From the NCBI GenBank assembly GCA_030616165.1, contig JAUWXV010000102.1, positions 1 to 12,306 of the forward strand: a stretch of 12,306 bases of DNA, written 5' to 3'. Under the pieces are notes generated by a model. It made no database searches and was not told where the DNA came from. It saw only the letters and a program-made list of their open reading frames with translations. The position numbers and the translations under genes are program-made. Below are positions 7,050 through 12,306 of this stretch, one piece after another (positions within the stretch are counted from its first letter, which is position 1; each line of letters begins with the position of its first letter). This DNA comes from a bacterium (GTDB lineage: Bacteria; SM23-31; JAUVVT01).

Positions 7050-7616
7050 TTATTGTAATATTGTTTTATTAATTATGGATTTACCTCCCCAATTTTTTGG
7101 ATTTTCCTTATCCAACTCCCATCCTAATGGATTATTAAAAATATATTCACGAATTTGATTTAACTCTTTTTCATCGCCAATAATATGTTCATAATAATTC
7201 CCCTGCCAAAAAGGAGCGCCGGATGTTTTTCGCATTTTGTTAATTTTATATGTTGTCGATGATTTGAATCCAGCCATTAATGATGATAACAATTTGGATT
7301 TCATTCGTTTGTGGTTTTGTAGGGGCGAACGGCCGTTCGCCCTCACATCTGCAGAAATGTCCACAATAATAACAATGGCGTGAAAATGATTGGACATTAC
7401 CTGATAAAAATCCAATTCAATTTCAGATGAACGTAACCATTCCGCTTCAATGATTTGGCCATATTTGTTCAATTTCATTTCCCCATTCATTATCTCACCC
7501 AAAATACATTCCCTATTATGCGTACAAATGGGCACAAAATAGACACCATATTGTGAATAATCATAATTTTTTAACCGAATCGACCGTCGGTTATGTTTTT
7601 CCGGATTATATTTCAT
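7050..7616 (-). CDS. REP-associated tyrosine transposase (RAYT, Y1_Tnp/IS200-like HUH family)
   Basis: 188 residues, a normal length for RAYTs. The N-terminal pattern RRSIRLKNYDYSQYGVYFVP with ICTHNRECILGE is typical. The HUH metal-binding motif is NHFHAIV (His77, His79). The catalytic tyrosine lies in WQGNYYEHII (Tyr141/142), and the C-terminal REYIFNNPLGWELD closes the family signature. RAYTs are single-copy housekeeping-like relatives of IS200/IS605 transposases that act on REP palindromes with single-strand chemistry. Oddly, residues 92-98 (RANGRSP) are encoded by a perfect REP palindrome inside the gene at 7323-7342, in frame and without breaking the protein. A serine replaces the proline of the commoner MPNHFH form. 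No ribosome site is evident. The gene lies with its REPs between kdsA and kdsD, splitting that pair. It appears intact. Confidence 0.93.
   Translation of the reverse strand: MKYNPEKHNRRSIRLKNYDYSQYGVYFVPICTHNRECILGEIMNGEMKLNKYGQIIEAEWLRSSEIELDFYQVMSNHFHAIVIIVDISADVRANGRSPLQNHKRMKSKLLSSLMAGFKSSTTYKINKMRKTSGAPFWQGNYYEHIIGDEKELNQIREYIFNNPLGWELDKENPKNWGGKSIINKTILQ
7319..7343. repeat. REP palindrome embedded in the RAYT coding sequence
   Basis: A GTAG head at 7319-7322 is followed by the perfect 20-base palindrome 7323-7342 (gggcgaacgg/ccgttcgccc). On the minus strand it is read in frame as Arg-Ala-Asn-Gly-Arg-Ser-Pro between the HUH motif and the conserved C-terminal part. The core is identical to that at 7019-7040. 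Confidence 0.9.
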
Positions 7617-7642
7617 AACGTTCTGATTTATACATTAAACAT

Positions 7643-7738
7643 CTATACATTACATCCATCACAGGTTTTTGTGGTAGGGGCACAGCGCGCTGTGCCCCCA
7701 CAGGTATCAATCAAAATTACAATTCCGTGAAAATGATT
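7643..7738 (-). pseudogene. Decayed RAYT fragment carrying the HUH motif
   Basis: Read on the minus strand from 7738, the 31 codons begin NHFHGIVILIDTCGG, then TARCAPTTK and TCDGCNV, ending at TAG (7643-7645). The first part matches residues 76-90 of the intact RAYT next door (NHFHAIVIIVDISAD), sharing the 13-base string aatcattttcacg. It has no start codon, no N-terminal domain and no catalytic tyrosine, so it is a remnant. Its REP palindrome (7677-7698) falls within about one codon of where the intact gene carries its own, but the palindrome sequence is different. The upstream edge abuts a half REP head (GTAGGGGCG on the minus strand, 7739-7747). Confidence 0.7.
7674..7698. repeat. GTAG-headed REP palindrome inside the RAYT remnant
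   Basis: A GTAG head at 7674-7677 runs into the perfect 22-base palindrome 7677-7698 (ggggcacagcg/cgctgtgcccc). The head matches the other REPs, but the arm sequence is distinct. It is in the same orientation as the REP in the intact RAYT. Confidence 0.88.
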
Positions 7739-7758
7739 CGCCCCTACTTATTTATAAT

Positions 7759-8580
7759 TTAAGACTTAACAACATTATCTATCTCAATAAGTATTTTCAA
7801 ATTGTCTTCAAGTTCTTCCAATGGCATCATACTCGAGGCATCGCACTTTGCATAATCAAGGTCATCATGAGTTTCAATAAAAATAGCATCAATCCCGGCA
7901 GCAACCCCCGCTTTTGATAAAGTCGGTATAAATTCCGGGCTTCCCCCTCCTTTCTCGCCGCTTGGAATACCATAGTTCCTCAAAGTATGTGTCGGGTCAA
8001 ATACTACGGGATATCCTAATGAACGCATTATCGGAAATGAGCGAAAATCTGTAATCAGAGTTCGATACCCGAAACATAACCCCCTCTCCGTCAAAAGAAT
8101 ACTGCGATTACCCACACCTTCAAGTTTTTTGATAATGTTTTTCATATCAAAAGGGTGAAGAAACTGCCCTTTTTTTACATTAACCGCCTTGCCGCTCTTT
8201 CCCACCGCCAATGTGAGACTTGTCTGCATAGAAAGAAACGCCGGAATCTGAATAACGTCTAAAACCTGTGATGCCTTCTCAACATCGCTCACAGAATGAA
8301 CATCCGAAAGAACAGGAATCCCAAATTTACTTTTAATATTATTCAAAATCTCTAATCCTTTATCAATACCCGCTCCCTGATATGAGTCTGCCGAAGAACG
8401 ATTATCCTTTAAATACGAAGATTTGAAAATGAAAGGGATAGAAACCCTTTCAGTTATCTTTTTTATTTTTTCGGCAATCCTATAAACAACCTCCTCCTCC
8501 TCAATAACGCACGGACCGGCAATTAAAACTAACGGTTTTCCACCACCTATCTCAATATTTCCAACGGTTACTGTTTTCAT
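7759..8580 (-). CDS. kdsA: 2-dehydro-3-deoxyphosphooctonate aldolase (KDO-8-phosphate synthase), metal-dependent type
   Basis: KdsA condenses phosphoenolpyruvate with arabinose-5-phosphate to give KDO-8-phosphate in the cytoplasm. It is 273 residues, a DAHP synthase-like TIM barrel. Key stretches are IAGPCVIE, DVHSVSDVEKASQVLDVIQIPAFLSMQT, AVNVKKGQF, LTERG, DFRSFPIM and FDPTHT. Four candidate metal ligands stand at the spacing of the Aquifex class II enzyme: Cys24, His198, Glu236 and Asp247. The Cys in AGPCVIE, instead of the Asn of E. coli KdsA, indicates a metal-dependent enzyme. The PEP-binding loop reads KSSYLKDNRSS rather than the usual KASFDKANRSS. The ATG lies 11 bases after the pyrG stop with no clear ribosome site, suggesting translational coupling. 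Downstream the REP/RAYT island begins almost at once. Confidence 0.95.
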   Translation of the reverse strand: MKTVTVGNIEIGGGKPLVLIAGPCVIEEEEVVYRIAEKIKKITERVSIPFIFKSSYLKDNRSSADSYQGAGIDKGLEILNNIKSKFGIPVLSDVHSVSDVEKASQVLDVIQIPAFLSMQTSLTLAVGKSGKAVNVKKGQFLHPFDMKNIIKKLEGVGNRSILLTERGLCFGYRTLITDFRSFPIMRSLGYPVVFDPTHTLRNYGIPSGEKGGGSPEFIPTLSKAGVAAGIDAIFIETHDDLDYAKCDASSMMPLEELEDNLKILIEIDNVVKS

Positions 8581-8591
8581 AATTTATACGG

Positions 8592-10262
8592 TTATTTGAC
8601 AACGGCGGTCTCTTTTTCTGCCGTTTTAAATACTTCTCCTTCATTATCACGATATAATTTAGCAGCCCTGACAAATTCCCTGAATAAAGGATGTGCTTTT
8701 ATTGCCCGGGATTTCAGTTCCGGATGAAATTGACCAGCAACAAACCACGGATGCTCTGCAATCTCGATTATCTCCACCAATTTCTCATCCGGTGAAAGCC
8801 CGCTAAAAATCATCCCTTGCTTTTCAAGTATTTCTCTATATGAATTGTTCACTTCATAGCGGTGTCTGTGCCTTTCACTTATCACAACCTTCTGGTATGC
8901 CTCATAGGCTTTAGAATTCGTTTTGAGAATGCACGGATAAGCCCCGAGTCTCATAGTTCCACCTTTTGCCTTTATTCCCCTCTGTTCAGGAAGTAAATCT
9001 ATCACTGGATGTTTTGTACTCTTTTTAAATTCGCTGCTGTTTGCATTTTCAAGATTACAGACATTTCTTGCAAATTCTATAACCGCACATTGAAGTCCAA
9101 GACAAATGCCCAGATATGGTATCTTATTTTCCCTCGCATATTTTACCGCATTCAATTTCCCTTCGATTCCTCTATCTCCAAACCCACCGGGTACAAGAAT
9201 TCCAGACACATCTTTCAAATGTTCAGATGGCTGGCATCCTTCCAACTCTTCTGCTTCTACCCATTTTATTTCAACATTAACATCATTCTCCACGCCGGCA
9301 TGAACAAATGATTCTATTATACTTTTATAGGCATCCATTAAAGATGTATATTTCCCACATACCGCTATTTTTATATTATCCTTAAGATTTTTAATCTTTT
9401 TTACAAGTTCTTTCCATTTCTCAAGGTCGGGCTCTTTGCATCTAAGACGAAGATGCTTTACCACAATATGTGCCAAATCCTGATTTTCAAAAATAAGGGG
9501 AACTTCGTAAATAGACTCCACATTCCTTGCCTCTATTACACAAGATGCCTGCACACTACAGAAGAGTCCGATTTTTTCTTTTATCTCTTTTGACATTATA
9601 TTTTCCGTTCGGCAGAGGATGATATCGGGCTGAATCCCAATCTCCCTGAGTCTCATTACCGAATGCTGGGTTGGCTTTGTCTTAAGTTCTTGAGTAGCGG
9701 TTAAATAAGGAATCAATGTAACATGAATACTCATCGTATCTGCTCTCCCCCTCTCAAGGCGAAACTGCCTGATTGCCTCAAGAAACGGGAGGCTCTCTAT
9801 ATCACCCACTGTCCCTCCTACTTCGGTTATCACTACATCATAATCTATTTTATCTTTTGCAACATTTATTATTCTGTTTTTTATTTCTTCAGTAATATGC
9901 GGAACAACCTGAACCGTCTTGCCAAGATATTTCCCACTTCTTTCTTTATTAATAACAGTCTGATAAATCTGACCGGTAGTTGTATTATTTTTGCTGGTCA
10001 TATTTTCATCTATAAATCTCTCATAGTGTCCAATATCCAAATCGGTTTCTGAGCCATCGTCCGTAACAAAAACCTCTCCGTGCTGGAATGGGCTCATTGT
10101 CCCTGGGTCTACGTTAATATAAGGGTCAATTTTCTGGATAGTTACCCTCAATCCTCGTGCCTTCAATAATACACCAAGTGAAGATGATGCTATCCCCTTT
10201 CCAAGAGAAGATACAACACCTCCGGTTATGAATATATACTTTGTCTTTGACCTTTTTGTCAC
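8592..10262 (-). CDS. pyrG: CTP synthase (glutamine-hydrolysing)
   Basis: 556 residues (E. coli 545). The enzyme aminates UTP to CTP using ATP and glutamine, and KdsB uses CTP to activate KDO. The N-terminal synthetase domain (about 1-275) has [11 protein letters not shown] (P-loop), [32 protein letters not shown] and [12 protein letters not shown]. The C-terminal class I glutamine amidotransferase domain (about 300-545) has the oxyanion strand [10 protein letters not shown], nucleophile Cys387 in LGICLGLQ, and His513/Glu515 in QFHPE. The start is GTG at 10260-10262, with a GAGGG ribosome site at 10269-10273, six bases before it. The preceding gap of 478 bases is full of palindromes, so the gene probably has its own promoter, but I see only a weak candidate. 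kdsA follows 11 bases downstream. Confidence 0.97.
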   Translation of the reverse strand: MTKRSKTKYIFITGGVVSSLGKGIASSSLGVLLKARGLRVTIQKIDPYINVDPGTMSPFQHGEVFVTDDGSETDLDIGHYERFIDENMTSKNNTTTGQIYQTVINKERSGKYLGKTVQVVPHITEEIKNRIINVAKDKIDYDVVITEVGGTVGDIESLPFLEAIRQFRLERGRADTMSIHVTLIPYLTATQELKTKPTQHSVMRLREIGIQPDIILCRTENIMSKEIKEKIGLFCSVQASCVIEARNVESIYEVPLIFENQDLAHIVVKHLRLRCKEPDLEKWKELVKKIKNLKDNIKIAVCGKYTSLMDAYKSIIESFVHAGVENDVNVEIKWVEAEELEGCQPSEHLKDVSGILVPGGFGDRGIEGKLNAVKYARENKIPYLGICLGLQCAVIEFARNVCNLENANSSEFKKSTKHPVIDLLPEQRGIKAKGGTMRLGAYPCILKTNSKAYEAYQKVVISERHRHRYEVNNSYREILEKQGMIFSGLSPDEKLVEIIEIAEHPWFVAGQFHPELKSRAIKAHPLFREFVRAAKLYRDNEGEVFKTAEKETAVVK

Positions 10263-10268
10263 AAAATA

Positions 10269-10273
10269 CCCTC
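10269..10273 (-). promoter_or_regulatory. Ribosome binding site for the GTG start of pyrG
   Basis: GAGGG on the minus strand lies 6 bases before GTG 10260-10262. The encoded start [14 protein letters not shown] aligns well with the family N-terminus, so the GTG is accepted. Confidence 0.75.
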
Positions 10274-10377
10274 AAATTTTTATAATATACCCATCTAACC
10301 TAATTAATTCATAAAATTGAATTAATAGCCTAAATAAGGAAAAGTAAAGGAAAAATTAATAATTGTCTGTCCATGTT

Positions 10378-10429
10378 TTATTTGTCATTCCCCCATTTAT
10401 TTGTCATTCCCCCGAGTACTCGGGGGAAT
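10378..10429. repeat. tgtcattccccc repeat: 17-base direct duplication plus a 24-base palindrome
   Basis: ttatttgtcattccccc occurs at 10378-10394 and again at 10397-10413. The second copy runs into the perfect palindrome attcccccgagt/actcgggggaat at 10406-10429. The family end tgtcattcc reappears inverted at 10619-10645, so the two may be ends of one composite insertion. Confidence 0.8.
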
Positions 10430-10511
10430 CCATTTCTTTTTTGGCATAAAATATTATGAGTTTTATCTCGAAAATAGCTGTCCTATCATACGGCATAAAA
10501 TTTAATCATTA

Positions 10512-10564
10512 GGGTGAACCAGTTCACCCCTACGCAGTTCGCGTAGGGGCGGGTTTACCCGCCC
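10512..10564. repeat. BIME-like pair of inverted GTAGGGG REPs
   Basis: Three consecutive stems are seen: 10512-10519 with 10522-10529 (gggtgaac/gttcaccc); 10527-10535 with 10541-10549 (cccctacgc/gcgtagggg); and 10547-10554 with 10557-10564 (gggcgggt/acccgccc). Two REP units lie in opposite orientation with their GTAG heads facing each other, the arrangement known as a bacterial interspersed mosaic element. Confidence 0.85.
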
Positions 10565-10618
10565 TCCCTTTTATTTTCATGTTTCGTGACGCTCTGAAAG
10601 AGCATGAGCGTTTAGTAC

Positions 10619-10645
10619 GAATCCCCACCTGCGCGGGAATGACAG
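10619..10645. repeat. Inverted tgtcattcc-type repeat unit
   Basis: gaatccccacctgcgcggga followed by atgacag is an imperfect palindrome. Read on the minus strand it starts tgtcattcccgcg, the same end as the repeat at 10383-10429 but in inverse orientation. Confidence 0.65.
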
Positions 10646-10740
10646 ATTAAAAATACTAAAATCTTTCTTATTTATTGTTATTATTGATAATATAGTTTAT
10701 TTAATACAAATTTATGAATAATCCAGGCTAAACAAAACAT

Positions 10741-11505
10741 TTACATTTTACCTATGAACCTTTCAACCTCTTTTATATCCTCTGGGACATCCACTGAATA
10801 TGGAATATAGTCCACAATCTCCACTTTCATCATATATCCATTTTCTAAAACCCGCAGCTGTTCAAGTCTTTCTGCCTTCTCAAGAGATGATTCTCCCAAT
10901 TCAACAAACTTAAACAGAAAATCTCTTTGAAACCCGTAAAGTCCTATATGTCTGTAATATTCGTGATTTTTTACCCATTCCTTTTTATTAGGAGAACCAT
11001 TATAAAATGGAACCTCTGCTCTTGAAAAATAGAGCGCAAATCCATTTTGGTCTATAATAACCCTCACGAGATTCGTGTCTTCAAGTTCTTTCAGTTCCGT
11101 TATTCTTTTAACCAGAGTGCTCGAATGAATATTCTCATCTTTAATCAGAGGTTCAGCCAGTTTATCTAACATCCATCCTTCAAGTAATGGTTCATCACCT
11201 TGAATATTCAGCACCACATTATATGGGTAAATCCTTGCAACTTCGGCAGTTCTGTCGGTTCCGGTTTGAATATTTTCACCGGTCATAATAACATCACCAC
11301 CAAAAGATTTTACCATATTAAAAATCTCTTCATTATCTGTGGCTACTATCAGTTTGTCCAAAATTTTAGAACTTTTTGAACGCTCATATACATGCTGAAT
11401 CATCGGTTTACCACAGATTTCCGCAAGTGGTTTACCAGGAAACCTCGTCGAACCATACCTTGCTGGTATTACTCCAAGAACACCTTTTCGAACTTTCAAT
11501 TCCAA
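10741..11505 (-). CDS. kdsB: 3-deoxy-manno-octulosonate cytidylyltransferase (CMP-KDO synthetase)
   Basis: The enzyme joins KDO to CMP from CTP, activating it for transfer to lipid A. It has about 254 residues, normal for KdsB, with a nucleotidyltransferase fold. Motifs in order are IPARYGSTRFPGKPL (13-27), TGTDR (81-85), QGDEP (102-106, metal site), YFSRAEVPF (159-167), HIGLYGF (186-192), AERLEQLR (211-218) and SVDVPEDI (237-244). The start is uncertain: the longest frame begins with TTG at 11503-11505 with no clear ribosome site. TTG two codons later or GTG at codon 8 (giving a N-terminus closer to that of E. coli KdsB) are possible. The neighbours upstream and downstream are repeat-filled gaps, so it may be transcribed alone or by read-through from gatC. 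PyrG downstream supplies its CTP. Confidence 0.95.
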   Translation of the reverse strand: MELKVRKGVLGVIPARYGSTRFPGKPLAEICGKPMIQHVYERSKSSKILDKLIVATDNEEIFNMVKSFGGDVIMTGENIQTGTDRTAEVARIYPYNVVLNIQGDEPLLEGWMLDKLAEPLIKDENIHSSTLVKRITELKELEDTNLVRVIIDQNGFALYFSRAEVPFYNGSPNKKEWVKNHEYYRHIGLYGFQRDFLFKFVELGESSLEKAERLEQLRVLENGYMMKVEIVDYIPYSVDVPEDIKEVERFIGKM

Positions 11506-11834
11506 TTTTAACTGAAAGATTTTTAATTCATTTTGAATAAAAAATAAAAAAATTTAAATTTTTTATCCTGAATAATTCATAAAATTCTTTATTTTACTAG
11601 ACAATTTATTGATATTATTAATATTACTATAAAATCACTTTTGAAACAGAACTGAATCTCGCTACTATTGTCATCCTGAACTTGTTTCAGGATCTAATAT
11701 TAAATCTGAAGATAGATTCCGAAGATCCTGAACATGTTTCAGGATCGGAATGACAATAAGTGTTTCAGAATAACAAAAACAGGATTTATGAATAAATCAG
11801 GTTATAAATTTATGAATTTATACGTTAAAAAGAT
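11506..11834. other. 329-base non-coding gap between gatC and kdsB
   Basis: No gene is seen. The gap contains the compound hairpin 11667-11757, an A+T palindrome (aaaaaattt/aaatttttt, 11547-11564), and two copies of a short motif like tttatgaataatycagg (11785-11802 on plus, 11565-11583 on minus). A weak sigma-70-like pair on the minus strand (TTGTCT, 17 bases, TATGAA) upstream of kdsB is too poor to call. Confidence 0.65.
11667..11757. repeat. Compound hairpin element with attgtcat/atgacaat ends
   Basis: The outer 8-base inverted repeat, 11667-11674 with 11750-11757, encloses two similar hairpins: 11673-11680 with 11686-11693 (atcctgaa/ttcaggat) and 11724-11732 with 11738-11746 (gatcctgaa/ttcaggatc), each with a 5-base loop. 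It looks like a ~91-bp MITE or a paired dispersed repeat. The cctgaac...ttcagg wording is a common bacterial intergenic repeat type. Confidence 0.75.
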
Positions 11835-12122
11835 TTACTCTATCACTCTTGGCACCAGAATAAACTCATCGCTTTTAACAGGTGCATTCTTTAATATCTC
11901 TTCCCTCGAATAAGACGGCTTTACCTCATCATTTCTCAATACATTTCCGGGCTCAATTACATGATACAGAGGTTCTACATTATCAGTATTAATCTCGCTC
12001 AACTGTTCCATGTAATCGAGTATCTCATTCATTTGAAGTGTAAACTTTTCAAGTTCTTCATCTTTGAATTCGAGTTTTGCAAGTTTTGCTATTTTTTTCA
12101 CCTCTTTTATAGAAACTCCCAT
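11835..12122 (-). CDS. gatC: Aspartyl/glutamyl-tRNA(Asn/Gln) amidotransferase subunit C
   Basis: 95 residues, the usual size. GatC is the small clamp subunit of the GatCAB amidotransferase, which converts misacylated Glu-tRNA(Gln) or Asp-tRNA(Asn) to the correct form. The family pattern is clear: IKEVKKIAKLAKLEFKDEEL, then MNEILDYMEQLSEINTDNVEP and near the end LRNDEVKPSYSREEILKNAP and LVPRVIE. The start ATG at 12120-12122 has an excellent ribosome site, GGAGGG at 12132-12137, nine bases away. A strong promoter precedes it. Unusually, gatA does not follow; kdsB does, after a repeat-filled gap, so the partner subunits must be encoded elsewhere. The gene itself looks intact. Confidence 0.95.
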   Translation of the reverse strand: MGVSIKEVKKIAKLAKLEFKDEELEKFTLQMNEILDYMEQLSEINTDNVEPLYHVIEPGNVLRNDEVKPSYSREEILKNAPVKSDEFILVPRVIE

Positions 12123-12158
12123 GTGCTTATTCCCTCCGGATGATTTAATTCAAATCGG

Positions 12159-12187
12159 AATATAAACCTTAATAACTAAATAGTCAA
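12159..12187 (-). promoter_or_regulatory. Sigma-70-type promoter for gatC
   Basis: On the minus strand, TTGACT (12182-12187) and TATATT (12159-12164) are separated by exactly 17 bases; each matches consensus at five of six positions. The predicted start of transcription is about 12152, giving a leader of about 30 bases that contains the GGAGGG ribosome site. This is the best promoter of that class I found in the window. Confidence 0.75.
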
Positions 12188-12201
12188 GTTAAATATAAAA
12201 A

Positions 12202-12217
12202 TGGCACATAAATTGCA
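12202..12217 (+). promoter_or_regulatory. Sigma-54 (RpoN) -24/-12 promoter element, pointing right
   Basis: TGGCAC-ataaa-TTGCA on the plus strand matches the sigma-54 consensus TGGCAC-N5-TTGCW at all fixed positions, with GG (12203-12204) and GC (12215-12216) exactly 12 bases apart. It lies 15 bases beyond the gatC -35 box on the other strand. Transcription would start near 12228 and run out of the window, so the target gene is not visible. No start codon with a good ribosome site appears before 12306. Confidence 0.65.
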
Positions 12218-12306
12218 CCAAATTTTTTCCCTATTTTAATTCGTGAATGTACAGGCGAAATTTATCATACATTATCTGATTTGATAAAACAAACTCCTAT
12301 AATCTA

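Larger units (their letters stand above)
10263..10740. other. 478-base non-coding gap between kdsB and pyrG
   Basis: No gene is seen. Nearest pyrG is an A+T-rich inverted repeat (10303-10311 with 10318-10326, attaattca/tgaattaat, 6-base loop) and, closer in, a TATATT box with no convincing -35, a weak promoter candidate. The rest is repeats: a 17-base direct repeat (10378-10394 and 10397-10413), the palindrome at 10406-10429, the REP pair at 10512-10564, a small hairpin gctct/agagc (10591-10595 with 10599-10603) and an inverted tgtcattcc-type end at 10619-10645. The rest (10646-10740) is A+T-rich with nothing recognised. Confidence 0.7.

Noticed and set aside
6936-7698. CRISPR array suggested by repeated palindromes
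   Set aside because: Spacing is irregular, the palindrome arms differ, and there are no unique spacers of constant length or cas genes; REPs explain them.
12202-12220. Inverted repeat tggcaca...tgcacca as an operator for gatC
   Set aside because: Two of seven arm positions mismatch, and the sigma-54 consensus explains the same bases better.
12241-12306. Start of a plus-strand gene at the right edge
   Set aside because: Only short frames from GTG or TTG without ribosome sites are seen; nothing can be called before the window ends.

Overview
The window is an A+T-rich stretch from an LPS-making (diderm, Gram-negative) bacterium. Every convincing gene lies on the minus strand, so transcription runs from high to low coordinates. 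The gene set covers KDO synthesis, the Lpt lipopolysaccharide export machine, sigma-54 and HflK/HflC. The dense palindromic repeats and a REP-associated transposase look like those seen in uncultured candidate-phylum bacteria. No phylum can be assigned from this sequence alone.

Layout in transcription order. (1) 12123-12306: intergenic. It holds a good sigma-70-type promoter for gatC and, on the opposite strand, a perfect sigma-54 type -24/-12 element pointing out of the window. (2) gatC, then a 329-base gap with a compound hairpin. (3) kdsB, then a 478-base gap packed with palindromes. (4) pyrG and kdsA, 11 bases apart. (5) A transposon-like island (about 6890-7747): a decayed RAYT fragment, an intact RAYT (REP-associated tyrosine transposase) and several GTAG-headed REP palindromes. 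(6) kdsD, a block of three strong hairpins, lptC, an unusually long lptA/ostA-like gene, a ~95-bp inverted-repeat element, lptB, rpoN, hflK, and hflC, which runs off the left edge.

How the genes fit together. KdsD (arabinose-5-phosphate isomerase), KdsA (KDO-8-P synthase) and KdsB (CMP-KDO synthetase) are three of the four steps of KDO activation. PyrG supplies the CTP that KdsB uses. LptC, the LptA-like protein and LptB belong to the system that moves finished LPS to the outer membrane. The remaining KDO enzyme, KdsC phosphatase, is absent; the kdsD-lptC gap, where I would expect it, holds hairpins instead. RpoN follows LptB, as in many bacteria, but is followed here by the membrane protease regulators HflK/HflC.

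The most interesting signals are the REP palindrome embedded in frame inside the RAYT coding sequence, a second RAYT remnant carrying a different REP palindrome at the homologous position, and the divergent sigma-54 promoter in a window that also encodes RpoN.
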